Assembly: GCA_030653985.1 (NCBI GenBank)
Contig: JAURYJ010000021.1
Location: 61,152-125,151, forward strand
DNA: 64,000 nucleotides
DNA from: Methylobacter sp.
GTDB lineage: Bacteria; Pseudomonadota; Gammaproteobacteria; Methylococcales; Methylomonadaceae
Direction: 5' to 3'
Shown here: positions 9,070-20,442 of the stretch, one piece after another
How positions within the stretch are numbered: the stretch's first letter is position 1
Layout of the letters: the number at the start of each line of letters is the position of its first letter
Notes under the pieces: model-generated
What the model was told of the DNA's origin: nothing
Database searches by the model: none
What the model saw: the letters and a program-made list of their open reading frames with translations, nothing else
Position numbers and translations under genes: made by a program

Positions 9070-10620
9070 TCAAACTATTAAGCTGTGCGTACGACCGGTC
9101 AAATGCTTTAACCTTAAGCCCGTTACCAGCAATGTTGCACTGTAAATGACCAAGCCTAAGCCTATCCATTTCATCAAATTGATCAGGCGCGCTGTCGAAT
9201 CCCAGTCATTCCACCAGGCCGTATCGACAAAATAAAAGAGGCTTGCCGCCATGGCTGCACCGGCCAGAGAGATTCTGGCAACAAACAACCACCAGCCGTT
9301 AGCCGGTTGATACACCTTGTCTTTGTGCAATTTTATCAGCAACAAGGCCGCGTTAAAAAAAGCGCCCAAGGATGTCGCTAAAGCTAGCCCCGCATGTGCC
9401 AGCGGGAAAACCAGCGCTAGATTCAGGCCTAGACTGACTAGCATCGCGTAAACCCCGTAGCGTACCGGCGTTTTCATGTCGCCGCGCGAGGTAAACCCCG
9501 GCACCAGTACTTTAATCAGAATAAAGCCCAGCAAACCCAATGAATACGCCTTCAGGCTCTGCCCTGCCAAATGCACATCGCTGACGCCGAATTCATTATA
9601 TTGGAACAGTGTCGACAGCATTGGCTCAGCCAGTATCACCAAGCCAATGGTGGCGGGCAAGCCTACCAGAACAACCAAGCGCAAGCCCCAATCCAGCGCA
9701 TTTGAAAAAGTTGCCGTATCTTCTGCTGCATGGCTTTTGGATAAATTCGGCAAAATAACCGTTGCCAGCGCAATACCCAAAATGCCTAATGGAAATTCCA
9801 CCAGTCGATCGGAATAATACAGCCAGGACACGCTGCCTACGGTTAAGAATGAGGCTATCAAGGTATCCAGCAACAAGTTGATCTGCGTCACCGAGACGCT
9901 AAATATCGCCGGTAGCATCAGACTGATAATCCTTTTAACGCCCGAGTCATCAAAACCTAATCTTGGTCTAGGCATCAGGCCCAAGCGCATCAACGCAGGG
10001 AACTGAAACAACAGCTGCACGATGCCCGCCACAAAAACGCCCCACGCTAAGGCGGTGACCGGCTCGTCCATCAACGGTGCCAGCCAGATGGCGGCGGCAA
10101 TCATGCAGATATTCAGAAAAACCGGCGTTAACGCCGGGATCGAAAATTGTCCGTGCGCATTTAAAATGCCTCCGGCAAAAGCCACCAAAGCGATAAAAAA
10201 CAAGTACGGAAAGGTAATTTGCAACAGTTGCACGGACAGCTCGTACTGGGTTCCCTGCCACATAAAACCGGGGGCCAGCAGCATGATCAGCACCGGAGCG
10301 GCAACGACGCCGATCACCGTAATCAGCAGTAAAAAAACGGACAGGGTTCCGGCGGTTTTATCGATAAACTGTTTCAATGCGACTTTGCTACCACGTTCTT
10401 TGTAATCGGATAACACCGGAACAAAAGCGTGGGAAAAAGCGCCCTCGGCAAATAATCGCCGCAAAAAATTGGGAATTTTAAATGCTACAAAAAAGGCATC
10501 GGTTGCCGAATTCACACCGAAAATATGCGCAATCAACATATCTCGGATAAATCCGAGTATACGTGAGATCAGAGTCATGCTGCCGACAACGACTGCGGAT
10601 TTGAAAAGTTGCCTGCTCAA
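9070..10620 (-). CDS. murJ: Lipid II flippase MurJ (MviN)
   Basis: The 516-residue polytopic inner-membrane protein of the MOP superfamily moves lipid II across the membrane for peptidoglycan synthesis. The start region SAVVVGSMTLISRILGFIRDMLIAHIFG with its conserved Arg residues is diagnostic, as are DAFFVAFKIPNFLRRLFAEGAFSHAFVPV and the GILGIALATVILP segment. About 14 hydrophobic helices are seen. The start codon is TTG at 10618-10620; it is chosen because AGGAG lies 6 nt upstream and no nearby ATG is in frame. The gene is divergent from rpsT, a common gammaproteobacterial pairing. Confidence 0.96.
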   Translation of the reverse strand: MSRQLFKSAVVVGSMTLISRILGFIRDMLIAHIFGVNSATDAFFVAFKIPNFLRRLFAEGAFSHAFVPVLSDYKERGSKVALKQFIDKTAGTLSVFLLLITVIGVVAAPVLIMLLAPGFMWQGTQYELSVQLLQITFPYLFFIALVAFAGGILNAHGQFSIPALTPVFLNICMIAAAIWLAPLMDEPVTALAWGVFVAGIVQLLFQFPALMRLGLMPRPRLGFDDSGVKRIISLMLPAIFSVSVTQINLLLDTLIASFLTVGSVSWLYYSDRLVEFPLGILGIALATVILPNLSKSHAAEDTATFSNALDWGLRLVVLVGLPATIGLVILAEPMLSTLFQYNEFGVSDVHLAGQSLKAYSLGLLGFILIKVLVPGFTSRGDMKTPVRYGVYAMLVSLGLNLALVFPLAHAGLALATSLGAFFNAALLLIKLHKDKVYQPANGWWLFVARISLAGAAMAASLFYFVDTAWWNDWDSTARLINLMKWIGLGLVIYSATLLVTGLRLKHLTGRTHSLIV

Positions 10621-10651
10621 TGCGACTCCTGCTGTGTTGCGTTAAAAACGT

Positions 10652-10680
10652 TTGACAATATTACCACTTCTAATGATAAT
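10652..10680 (+). promoter_or_regulatory. Strong sigma-70 promoter of rpsT
   Basis: A perfect -35 TTGACA (10652-10657), a 17-bp spacer and a near-perfect -10 GATAAT (10675-10680) lie 38 bp before the rpsT start, as expected for a ribosomal-protein gene. Confidence 0.85.
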
Positions 10681-10718
10681 ACACGGTTTAATTAACTTAC
10701 CACAAGAATCGAGACACT

Positions 10719-10982
10719 ATGGCTAATACAGCACAAGCTAAAAAGCGTGCGCGACAAGCGGAAAAAAGCCGTATTCGCAACGCAGGACAACGTAGCAACT
10801 TACGCACCTTCATTAAAAAAATCATTGCCGCAGTTAAACTTGGCGACAAAGAAAAAGCGCAAGCCGCCTACAATACTGCCGTTCCGATTATCGATTCAGC
10901 AGTTACCAAAGGCATTATTCACAAGAATAAAGCCGCACGCGGTAAAAGCAGACTGAATGCAAAAGTAAAAGCTATCGCTTAA
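10719..10982 (+). CDS. rpsT: 30S ribosomal protein S20
   Basis: The 87-residue basic protein [18 protein letters not shown]... is S20, which binds 16S rRNA early in small-subunit assembly. Length and sequence ([37 protein letters not shown]) are typical. It has its own strong promoter and an intrinsic terminator, so it forms a single-gene transcript, and it is divergent from murJ as in many relatives. Confidence 0.97.
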   Translation: MANTAQAKKRARQAEKSRIRNAGQRSNLRTFIKKIIAAVKLGDKEKAQAAYNTAVPIIDSAVTKGIIHKNKAARGKSRLNAKVKAIA

Positions 10983-11002
10983 CAGCTTTAGCCTTACTCA
11001 AT

Positions 11003-11038
11003 AAAAAAGGCCGGACTCATTGAGTTACGGCCTTTTTT
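11003..11038. terminator. Bidirectional intrinsic terminator between rpsT and proB
   Basis: AAAAAAGGCC (11003-11012) pairs with GGCCTTTTTT (11029-11038), and an inner ACTCA/TGAGT stem extends it. The A-run before and T-run after make it work in both directions, serving convergent rpsT and proB. Confidence 0.9.
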
Positions 11039-11056
11039 ATTGCCTGGCTAATCGCG

Positions 11057-13202
<2,146 letters not shown>

Positions 13203-13241
13203 TCACACGCCGCCAAACTTAAAACTCAACCGATAAAAACA

Positions 13242-13276
13242 AAAAAAGCCCCGCCATGAACGGCGGAGCTTTTTTA
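13242..13276 (-). terminator. Intrinsic terminator after rpmA
   Basis: AAAAAAGC-C-CCGCC and GGCGG-A-GCTTTTTT form a stem with one internal mismatch and an A/T run on both sides. It lies between rpmA and obgE, all on the minus strand, and so probably lets obgE-proB be partly uncoupled from rplU-rpmA. Confidence 0.8.
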
Positions 13277-13343
13277 AGTTGCCGGGTTAAACTACCCCGA
13301 CCTAACTGCCTCGCCATATTATAGCGCGATACAGCCGTATGTC

Positions 13344-13601
13344 TTATGCAGCAACAATACTGATAAATTTGCGGCTATGAGGTCCTTTGACCTGAAAAAC
13401 CACTTTGCCATCAGCCGTTGCAAACAAAGTATGATCTTTTCCGCAACCTACATTATCACCAGCATGAAACTTAGTTCCACGTTGACGAACAATAATATTG
13501 CCTGCCGTCACACTCTCACCACCGTAACGCTTAACACCTAATCTTTTTGCATTAGAGTCACGTCCGTTACGAGTACTACCACCAGCTTTTTTATGAGCCA
13601 T
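13344..13601 (-). CDS. rpmA: 50S ribosomal protein L27
   Basis: This 85-residue protein starts [20 protein letters not shown], the hallmark of L27, whose N-terminal tail reaches the peptidyl-transferase centre. It starts directly with the mature MAHKKAGG end, with no Firmicutes-type cleavable extension. AGGAG precedes the ATG. It follows rplU by 17 bp in one transcript. Confidence 0.97.
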   Translation of the reverse strand: MAHKKAGGSTRNGRDSNAKRLGVKRYGGESVTAGNIIVRQRGTKFHAGDNVGCGKDHTLFATADGKVVFQVKGPHSRKFISIVAA

Positions 13602-13618
13602 CTGTAACTCCTAATATC

Positions 13619-13930
13619 TTAAGCAGAAATACCAGTAATCTGGATTTCTGTATAGTACTGACGATGCCCCATTTGTTTCATATGGTGCTTACGTCTTCTG
13701 AATTTAATAATTTTGACTTTTTTATGCCTACCTTGAGACAAGACAGTCGCTGTAACTTTTCCGCCTTCGATAAAAGGCATCCCGACCTGAACAGCATCGT
13801 CTGACTGAATCATCAGTACTTTATCGAATTCAATGCTGTCGCCTTCGCCTAGCTCCAGTTTTTCTATTTTTAAGTAAGTACCTTCTTCTACGCGGTACTG
13901 TTTACCACCTGTTTGAATTACCGCATACAT
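13619..13930 (-). CDS. rplU: 50S ribosomal protein L21
   Basis: The start chosen is the ATG at 13930, giving [17 protein letters not shown], the standard L21 N-terminus, 103 residues. A longer reading frame from a TTG at 13948 exists but would add six unconserved residues and cover the ribosome binding site GGAG, which is 9 nt from the chosen ATG. L21 binds 23S rRNA in the large subunit. It is first in the rplU-rpmA transcript, behind a near-consensus promoter. Confidence 0.96.
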   Translation of the reverse strand: MYAVIQTGGKQYRVEEGTYLKIEKLELGEGDSIEFDKVLMIQSDDAVQVGMPFIEGGKVTATVLSQGRHKKVKIIKFRRRKHHMKQMGHRQYYTEIQITGISA

Positions 13931-13976
13931 CGGCGCAAGCTCCATCAAGCATTAATCTGTTTAAAGTGAACAAAAA

Positions 13977-14005
13977 ATTATATTTATAAATCAAAGCTAA
14001 GTCAA
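13977..14005 (-). promoter_or_regulatory. Strong sigma-70 promoter of rplU-rpmA
   Basis: Read on the minus strand: TTGACT (14005-14000), a 17-bp spacer and a perfect TATAAT (13982-13977), 46 bp before the rplU start. No other box nearby is as good. Confidence 0.85.
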
Positions 14006-14185
14006 CCTAAATTAAACTTATAACCTAAAATATCTTTTAAAAATAATATAACAAAGCCATTATCATCAACCTATCACGTCAATAGCATGGGCGATTAAGG
14101 TTTTATTAAGCTATAATAGCGTAGCAGAATTTGATTTTCATAGCTATCGCCATGAAAAGTAACCCAAACTTACACGCAACACGAC

Positions 14186-15199
14186 ATGATGGCATCGCAT
14201 TCACAATCCCCCGCTAACACGCTCGCTCCCATTGATTTTGACTTAATTAAACAATTAACTACCGCTGAGGCAAAAGCCGTCGATCAGCTCATTATTGGCG
14301 AGTTAAGTTCCGATGTTGTCCTCATCAACCAGATGAGCCATTATATCGTCAGCAGCGGTGGCAAACGATTACGCCCCATGCTGCTGTTATTGGCAGCCAA
14401 GGCCTTAGGCGGTGCCAGCGACAACCACCTGCTGATGGCGGCGGTCATTGAATTTATCCACACCGCCACACTGCTGCATGATGACGTTGTTGACGACTCC
14501 GACCTCAGACGCGGTAAAGAATCCGCCAATGCCGTCTGGGGCAATGCAGCCAGCATATTGGTAGGCGATTACCTTTATTCCAGCGCGTTTGAAATGATGG
14601 TGCGTACCGGCAATATGCGGGTGATGGAAATCCTGTCGAAAACCACTACCGCCATTGCCGAAGGCGAAGTGCTGCAACTGTTAAACTGCAATAATCCCGA
14701 GACCACCGAACAAAAATACCTCGAAGTTATTGCCAGAAAAACCGCTATTTTATTCAGCGCCGCGACCAAATTGGCCGCCGTCATTGCCGGAGCATCCGCT
14801 GAAACCGAACAAGGCTTAGCGCTATACGGCCAACATCTAGGCATCGCTTTTCAGCTGATTGATGACGCCCTCGATTACAAAGCCAGCAAAGATGAACTGG
14901 GAAAAAATCTCGGCGATGACTTGGCAGAAGGAAAGCCAACCTTACCGCTGATTTACGCGATACAACACAGCACCGAAAGCGAGGCCAAAATCGTTATTGA
15001 CGCGATCAAAAATGGCGATCGCGATGCCTTCAACGAAGTTTACTCTATCGTGCAACGCACTAAAGCCATTGATTACACCGAACAACGTGCCGATGAGGAA
15101 GCTCAAAAAGCGATCAGTGCATTAAGTGTGCTGCCTGACTCCGAATACAAACAAGCATTAACTTTATTGGCGAAATTTTCTGTCCAACGTAATTATTAA
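14186..15199 (+). CDS. ispB: Octaprenyl (polyprenyl) diphosphate synthase
   Basis: A 337-residue trans-prenyltransferase that makes the ubiquinone side chain from farnesyl diphosphate and isopentenyl diphosphate. The first Asp-rich motif is DDVVD (99-103) in LLHDDVVDDSDLRRG and the second DDALD (225-229) in QLIDDALDYK; GGKRLRP lies near residues 58-64. The product length (C40 or similar) cannot be read from sequence. It is divergent from rplU, the canonical arrangement. A TATAAT sits at 14112-14117 without a good -35. Two adjacent ATG codons open the frame; neither has a strong ribosome binding site. Confidence 0.94.
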   Translation: MMASHSQSPANTLAPIDFDLIKQLTTAEAKAVDQLIIGELSSDVVLINQMSHYIVSSGGKRLRPMLLLLAAKALGGASDNHLLMAAVIEFIHTATLLHDDVVDDSDLRRGKESANAVWGNAASILVGDYLYSSAFEMMVRTGNMRVMEILSKTTTAIAEGEVLQLLNCNNPETTEQKYLEVIARKTAILFSAATKLAAVIAGASAETEQGLALYGQHLGIAFQLIDDALDYKASKDELGKNLGDDLAEGKPTLPLIYAIQHSTESEAKIVIDAIKNGDRDAFNEVYSIVQRTKAIDYTEQRADEEAQKAISALSVLPDSEYKQALTLLAKFSVQRNY

Positions 15200-15211
15200 A
15201 ACCGCACTCGC

Positions 15212-15619
15212 CTAGCTTTTAAGCAGCGCATTATAAGCATGCGCTTTTTCAAGCAGCCGGTTATATTTACGCTCCACCTTGTCCATGACCTCGGTTAAAA
15301 ACTGCGTGACTTCGGCATCTTCTATACCTTCTGCCGCCGACAGCATATAAGCCTCCAGCTCACTCACCGCATCGGCATCGACAATCTCATCAAGCAGCGT
15401 CGATGCCTCGGAAGTATTAACAGCACTGACCAGAGTATTGGCATCCAAGCCTTGTTGCAATAATTGTTGCAACATATCAACCGCCTGAGCCATTTCCCGC
15501 GCTTTTTCATTAACCGAATGAAGTAGCGTTAAATTTTCAGTGAACTCAATAAAATCGTTCACCGCTTTTTTAAGCTCATACAAGCGCAACTCGTGTTTTA
15601 CCTTAATTGCTTGCCGCAT
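15212..15619 (-). CDS. Hypothetical all-helical protein
   Basis: I do not recognise this 135-residue protein. It is acidic, rich in Leu, Glu and Ala, and reads as continuous amphipathic helix (KHELRLYELKKAVNDFIEF..., DKVERKYNRLLEKAHAYNALL). It has no signal peptide, cysteine or membrane segment. A GGAA ribosome binding site lies before the ATG. It is convergent with ispB with only 12 bp between stops. A coiled-coil or helical-bundle role is likely from composition only. Confidence 0.7.
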   Translation of the reverse strand: MRQAIKVKHELRLYELKKAVNDFIEFTENLTLLHSVNEKAREMAQAVDMLQQLLQQGLDANTLVSAVNTSEASTLLDEIVDADAVSELEAYMLSAAEGIEDAEVTQFLTEVMDKVERKYNRLLEKAHAYNALLKS

Positions 15620-15876
15620 AGTTATTCCAATTCGCCAAAAATTACGTCAATTATAATTCAAACTGGATTTATCGATCGATTGCCGATGCAGTAGGCAACA
15701 AAGATAGTTCCGCTTAAATTGTCTTGTTGTGTTCATTTTAACTTGGGACTATTATCAAAATCGGTTAGGACTAACCTTAAGACCATTGAATATGTGCTTG
15801 ACCGTTTACCTTAATTGGTCGCTGCAAGTCAGCGGCAATAAAACACCTATAAACCACCCTAACAACACGATAAGGC

Positions 15877-16263
15877 ATGATGATGAAACAACGCTATAAC
15901 TTCTTGTGGATTTTAGCTTTAATGATTGTAACTAGCGCTTCATGGGCTTACGGCAGCAGTAGTAGCTCAAAATCCTGTACCAAACCCAAGTTTACCGATT
16001 TTACTCCGACTGAAAATACCGAAGTTGCAGCAGGCTCAGACTTTTCTTTTTTAGCGTCTGCAAACACGTTGCCAAATACCATCAAAGTTACCGTAAAAGG
16101 TCTACCCACCAACCTCAAAGTCACCGCAAACAAAGGTGGTTTTCAGGCAAGCGGAACCATTCCAATGTCATTAAAAGGCGTATACGCCAGAATTGCTATC
16201 ACTGCTGAAGGACAAAACAAGTGTAAAGGCGATGACGGCTGGCTGGTAAAAATTGCCGATTAA
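15877..16263 (+). CDS. Hypothetical secreted protein with one probable disulphide pair
   Basis: About 128 residues. A clear signal peptide (NFLWILALMIVTSASWAYG) ends near residue 27, followed by a Ser-rich linker and a beta-rich domain (EVAAGSDFSFLASANTLPNTIKVTVKGLPTNLKV) that looks like an immunoglobulin-type or putative Ig domain (inference). Two cysteines (in KSCTKPKF and NKCKGDDG) could form a disulphide in the periplasm. Three ATG codons open the frame; AAGG is best spaced for the third (15883), so the true start may be there. No function can be given. Confidence 0.7.
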   Translation: MMMKQRYNFLWILALMIVTSASWAYGSSSSSKSCTKPKFTDFTPTENTEVAAGSDFSFLASANTLPNTIKVTVKGLPTNLKVTANKGGFQASGTIPMSLKGVYARIAITAEGQNKCKGDDGWLVKIAD

Positions 16264-16343
16264 TATTCAAAAGCTCACTGCCGGCGTTCAACCCTCCCGT
16301 TCCACACCGGCCATTACCTTTATTAGCTTACCCAGTAGTCCTG

Positions 16344-17402
16344 CTAAGCTACAGACTCTTTTAGACTAGCCAAATCGATAACAAAGCGATACTTCACATC
16401 GCTGTTCAACACGCGCTCGTAAGCTTCGTTAATCTGCTGGATAGGGATAATTTCGATGTCTGCAGTGATCGCGTTTTCAGCACAGAAATCGAGCATTTCC
16501 TGGGTTTCTTTCAATCCGCCAATCAAAGAACCCACAATACGGCGACGCTTGAAAATCAAGTTGCCGACAGCAGGCGACGGATGCGGGTGATCAGGCACAC
16601 CCAGCAGACATAACGTACCATCACGTTTCAGCAAGGCGGTGTAATTATCCAGATTATGCGGTGCCGCCACGGTATTCAGGATGAAGTCAAAACTGGCAAG
16701 ATGCTGTTGCATCTCCTCCGGATTTTTGGACACTACCACTTCATCAGCACCTAGCCGTTTAGCGTCTTCTGCCTTGCCGGGTGTCGTAGTAAAAAGCACG
16801 ACGTGTGCGCCAAACGCATGGGCAAACTTTATCCCCATGTGCCCCAGTCCGCCCAAGCCGACAATGCCGACCTTATCTCCTTTGCCTACCTTCCAGTGCC
16901 TCAACGGAGAATAAGTGGTAATTCCCGCGCATAACAACGGGGCTACAGCCGCCGGATCAAGCTTATCCGAAACATGCAGCACAAAATCCTGATTGACGAC
17001 GATCTCCCTGGAATAGCCGCCGTAGTTGCTACCGCCGGTATGCTTATCGGGACTGTTATAGGTAAATACTGCGTTATCACAGAATTGCTCCAGATTATCA
17101 TTGCAATCAGGGCATGCCTGACAAGAATCAACCAGACAACCGACACCAACGGTATCCCCGGGTTTAAAATTGCGGACCTCACTACCTACTTGGGTCACTT
17201 TGCCAACAATTTCATGACCGGGCACCATCGGAAATACCGAACTACCCCACTCGTTACGCACTTGATGAATATCGGAGTGACAAACCCCGCAGAACAAAAT
17301 CTCAATCCGGACATCGGTAGCCGTAGGATCTCGTCGTTCAAAACTGAACGGCACCAGTGGCGTATTGTGATTATGGGCCGCATAACCCAGCGTTTTTTTC
17401 AT
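16344..17402 (-). CDS. Zinc-dependent alcohol/aldehyde dehydrogenase, YahK/cinnamyl-alcohol type
   Basis: The 352-residue medium-chain dehydrogenase reduces aldehydes or oxidises alcohols, likely with NADP(H). The catalytic zinc Cys lies in FCGVCHSDIHQVRNEW and the catalytic His in GHEIVGKV. The structural zinc cysteines are in the segment from GVGCLVDSCQACPDC to EQFC, and the Rossmann loop is GLGGLGHMGIKFAHAFG. The start MKKTLGYAAHN and the GGSNYGGYS stretch are typical of the YahK/CAD group, which acts on a broad range of aldehydes. It stands alone, followed by no partner gene, with a hairpin between it and the protease gene upstream on the same strand. Confidence 0.92.
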   Translation of the reverse strand: MKKTLGYAAHNHNTPLVPFSFERRDPTATDVRIEILFCGVCHSDIHQVRNEWGSSVFPMVPGHEIVGKVTQVGSEVRNFKPGDTVGVGCLVDSCQACPDCNDNLEQFCDNAVFTYNSPDKHTGGSNYGGYSREIVVNQDFVLHVSDKLDPAAVAPLLCAGITTYSPLRHWKVGKGDKVGIVGLGGLGHMGIKFAHAFGAHVVLFTTTPGKAEDAKRLGADEVVVSKNPEEMQQHLASFDFILNTVAAPHNLDNYTALLKRDGTLCLLGVPDHPHPSPAVGNLIFKRRRIVGSLIGGLKETQEMLDFCAENAITADIEIIPIQQINEAYERVLNSDVKYRFVIDLASLKESVA

Positions 17403-17462
17403 GATAAACCCCGTGAATTAATGTTTTAAGCACACCCGACCTCAGCCATAGAATGACAGCCG

Positions 17463-17486
17463 CCGCCGACGAATAGAGGTCGGCGG
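17463..17486. repeat. Hairpin between the Lon-like gene and the alcohol dehydrogenase gene
   Basis: CCGCCGAC (17463-17470) and GTCGGCGG (17479-17486) form a perfect 8-bp GC stem with an 8-nt loop. It has no U-tract. It may end the protease transcript or be a REP-like palindrome. Confidence 0.55.
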
Positions 17487-17505
17487 ATTGTTCCTCTCCG
17501 TTGGC

Positions 17506-19896
17506 CTAAATCCCCTCCTCCTTATCCTCCTCATCCGTAGCCATATCCGAAATCTCTTTCAACCTTGAGATAGCTTTAAAATTAATACTGTCTTCCGGGT
17601 ACAGGCCTTCGCCATCTAACACACCAGCCGGTTTCCCGGTCAATAATTCCAGCGTTTCATCGACGCTGGACACCGCATAAACCGCAAACAGCCCCTTTGC
17701 TACCGCATCGATCACTTCCTGTTTCAGCATCAGGTTGCGCTTGTTGGCTGCTGGAATAATAGCGGCGTGTTGTCCGTTAAGGCCTCGCGCCTGACACAAC
17801 CTGAAGAAGCCTTCTATTTTCTCATTAACGCCGCCTACCGCCTGAACTTCGCCGTACTGATTGATCGAGCCGGTCACCGCAAAAGTCTGCTTAATCGGCG
17901 TCCGAGTCAGCGCCGAAATAAGACAGCAAAGCTCGGCCAGCGAGGCGCTGTCACCGTCGATATAGCCATAGGATTGTTCTATAGCGATGCTGCCCGATAT
18001 GGCTAACGGAAATTGCTGGGCATAGGTGTGTCCCAGATAGCCTGTCAAAATCATCACGCCTTTGGAATGGATGGATTGCCCCAGCTCCACTTCCCGCTCG
18101 ACATCAACGATACCTCTGGAGCCGGGATGAACGCTGGTGGTAATGCGCACCGGTGCGCCAAAGCTGCTGCCGCCGACTTCCAGTACGGTTAAGCCGTTGA
18201 CTTTGCCTATCGCCTCACCATCGGTATCGATCAGAATGGTGCCGACCAGCATTTCTTCGAGGATATTCTCGGGCATTCTGCCGTTGCGATGCTCTCTTGC
18301 GGCCAAAGCCTGTTCGATATGCGCCCGGTCGCACACTGGCTGATTGTCGCGCTGACAAAACAGGTTGGCTTCGGCGATGATTTCCAGAGAATCTTTGATC
18401 CGGGCGGAAAAATGATGCTGGTTTTCGGCAAGTCGACAGCTGTGCTCAATCAGACATTCAATAGCTGTCCGCGTTAACGGCTTGACACCGGAATCTGCCG
18501 CCTGCTTAATCATCAGCAGTATAAAGCGTTGCATCGACTCGTCGTTACGCGGAATGTAATTGTCAAAGTCGGCAAGGATTTTGAACATCTCATTAAACTC
18601 ATCATCCAATTCTTCGAGCAGATAATAAATATCTCTGGAGCCAACCAGGATTACTTTAACGTTTAACGGGATGACTTCGGGCTTGAGGGTGATGGTGTTA
18701 ATACCTAAATCCGAATAGGGCGATTCGATTTCGATGCGGCCAGATTGCAGGGCGCGTTTCAGACCTTCCCAGACGAACGGATAATTCAGCAGTTTTTCGG
18801 CATCGAGAATCAAATAACCGCCATTGGCCTTGTGCAAGGAACCGGCGCAAATCCGCCGATAATTGGTGACCAGTGCGCCCTGATCGCTGACATATTCAAT
18901 GCGCCCGAACAGGTTCTGATAAATCGGATGCGGCTCGTAAACAACCGGCGCACCGCTTTCCTGCAGGTTATCGACCAGAATGTTGGGCGCATACAGCTCG
19001 GTCAGCAACAGCCGTTTTGCGGTGTTATCCTGGGGTTCCGGCGTTCGCCCAGGCATCAGATAATCGGCAATGGTGTTACTGAGACTTTTTTTGATTTCCG
19101 CTAAAAAGGTAATGACATCATCGATATTTTGGTAGCTGTCATTCAGTTCGGCAAACAACGGCTCTATCGCCAGACTGATGGTGTCGGTATCCAGCTGCTT
19201 GATTTTCTCAACCATGGCTCTGCGCCACTGCGGTAATTCCAGCAATACGTCGCTCAGATATTCTTCCAGGTCCTCAACATGCTTATGAAAAATTTCCCGT
19301 TCCGGCAGCGGCAGCTGGGTGAATTGATCTTCATTCAGCGCCTTGTTGTCCTGGATAGGTGCAAAAGAAATCGACTCGCCTTCCCTGAATAACGCAATAC
19401 TCAAGGTTTGAGCCTTTTTATCGACCAGGTCGATGGCATCGTTATAGTACTGGTTGTAATGGCGCTCAATAGCCCCCTTTTTTTGTTGATAAGTAGGGCT
19501 TTCAAAGACAGCGGGAAAGGTCGCCAGCAGGTTATCGATTAACTTTTCAATGTCCTTGCTGAGCGTCAATCCATGCTCTGCGGGCAGCTCAACGGCCACC
19601 GGTTCTCTCGGATTGGTAAAGTTATCGACATAAGCATAGGACGGCGGCGCGGGCAGCGTTTTTGCCTGAGCATTCAGATGGTTGGTAATCATCGACAACC
19701 GTCCCAATCCCGGCTCACCCATCACAAAAACATTGTAACCTGGGTTGCGCATTGCAACGCCAAACTCCAGCGCCGACTGGGCTCTGGACTGACCCAAAAT
19801 GGTATCGGGTAATTCAGGTGCTGCCGGGAACTCAAAGCCCGTTAGATCGACATTTAGTTTCAGTAACTCAAGGGGGAGCTTCAGGGAATTAGACAT
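17506..19896 (-). CDS. Lon-family ATP-dependent protease (LonP/YcbZ-like)
   Basis: This 796-residue protein belongs to the Lon-like group that includes E. coli YcbZ. The N-terminal part (about 1-300) holds a degenerate P-loop, GEPGLGRLS (60-68), with Arg where Walker A has Lys, then helical inserts. The AAA-like core has NGGYLILDAEKLL and VKVILVGSRDIYYLLEELD. The C-terminal Lon protease domain shows the Ser-Lys dyad: Ser650 in GDSAS and Lys693 in GGVNEKIEGF. It is likely a cytosolic protease for damaged or regulatory proteins. It is transcribed alone, divergent from a doubtful small ORF. Confidence 0.92.
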   Translation of the reverse strand: MSNSLKLPLELLKLNVDLTGFEFPAAPELPDTILGQSRAQSALEFGVAMRNPGYNVFVMGEPGLGRLSMITNHLNAQAKTLPAPPSYAYVDNFTNPREPVAVELPAEHGLTLSKDIEKLIDNLLATFPAVFESPTYQQKKGAIERHYNQYYNDAIDLVDKKAQTLSIALFREGESISFAPIQDNKALNEDQFTQLPLPEREIFHKHVEDLEEYLSDVLLELPQWRRAMVEKIKQLDTDTISLAIEPLFAELNDSYQNIDDVITFLAEIKKSLSNTIADYLMPGRTPEPQDNTAKRLLLTELYAPNILVDNLQESGAPVVYEPHPIYQNLFGRIEYVSDQGALVTNYRRICAGSLHKANGGYLILDAEKLLNYPFVWEGLKRALQSGRIEIESPYSDLGINTITLKPEVIPLNVKVILVGSRDIYYLLEELDDEFNEMFKILADFDNYIPRNDESMQRFILLMIKQAADSGVKPLTRTAIECLIEHSCRLAENQHHFSARIKDSLEIIAEANLFCQRDNQPVCDRAHIEQALAAREHRNGRMPENILEEMLVGTILIDTDGEAIGKVNGLTVLEVGGSSFGAPVRITTSVHPGSRGIVDVEREVELGQSIHSKGVMILTGYLGHTYAQQFPLAISGSIAIEQSYGYIDGDSASLAELCCLISALTRTPIKQTFAVTGSINQYGEVQAVGGVNEKIEGFFRLCQARGLNGQHAAIIPAANKRNLMLKQEVIDAVAKGLFAVYAVSSVDETLELLTGKPAGVLDGEGLYPEDSINFKAISRLKEISDMATDEEDKEEGI

Positions 19897-20085
19897 GAAT
19901 AGGGGATGTTCTCGGATTACGCAAAAACGGCAATTCTACCATTTTTTGCCGCGTTGTCCGATTATCCCCAAAATGGGGCTTGAGGCCCGTAGCCAATAAA
20001 TAACAGGGCTGATCCTATTGTCATGTGAATTTAATCAAGTTGTTGCATAATCGGCAACAAGCTAACAAAACAACAAGGTGTTCTG

Positions 20086-20373
20086 ATGATTATCAATTGG
20101 GTTGCAGCCAAGGCACAACAACTTTTACTGGCACAAGATACCGAAATCGACGAATTTAGCGCCAACTTCGACGTTGCGTTGAGCGTTGAAATTAGGCGTT
20201 TTTTGTATACACAAAATGATGGCTGCACGGATGCAGGAGGTACGACTCCATGGATAGAGGCGGTAGAGCAACGCAGGGAGCAGTTGCCGAGAGCACCTCA
20301 ACAGGCTGAAATAGCCAATGTAACGACTCTAGCCCAACCTGCATTAGACGAGCATGAACTGGCATTAACCTGA
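20086..20373 (+). CDS. Possible small hypothetical protein
   Basis: A 95-residue open frame with an AGGTG sequence about 10 nt before its ATG. The N-terminal half is helix-like and acidic (NWVAAKAQQLLLAQDTEIDEFSANFDV) and the C-terminal half is Gln/Ala-rich with low complexity. I recognise no family. It ends just before a perfect hairpin that could be its terminator. Codon choice looks coding-like, but a competing frame lies on the other strand, so it may not be real. Confidence 0.4.
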   Translation: MIINWVAAKAQQLLLAQDTEIDEFSANFDVALSVEIRRFLYTQNDGCTDAGGTTPWIEAVEQRREQLPRAPQQAEIANVTTLAQPALDEHELALT

Positions 20374-20395
20374 TGTAGAGGTACAAATCGACGAC

Positions 20396-20435
20396 TGTCT
20401 GGGCAGATATTGCGGGAATAATATCTGCCCAGACA
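20396..20435. terminator. Perfect 16-bp inverted repeat between convergent genes
   Basis: TGTCTGGGCAGATATT (20396-20411) is exactly complementary to AATATCTGCCCAGACA (20420-20435), with an 8-nt loop. It lies between the small ORF and the BON lipoprotein gene, which run toward each other. No strong T-run follows on either strand, so it may act as a weak bidirectional terminator or RNA stabiliser. Confidence 0.65.
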
Positions 20436-20442
20436 CCCCTGC

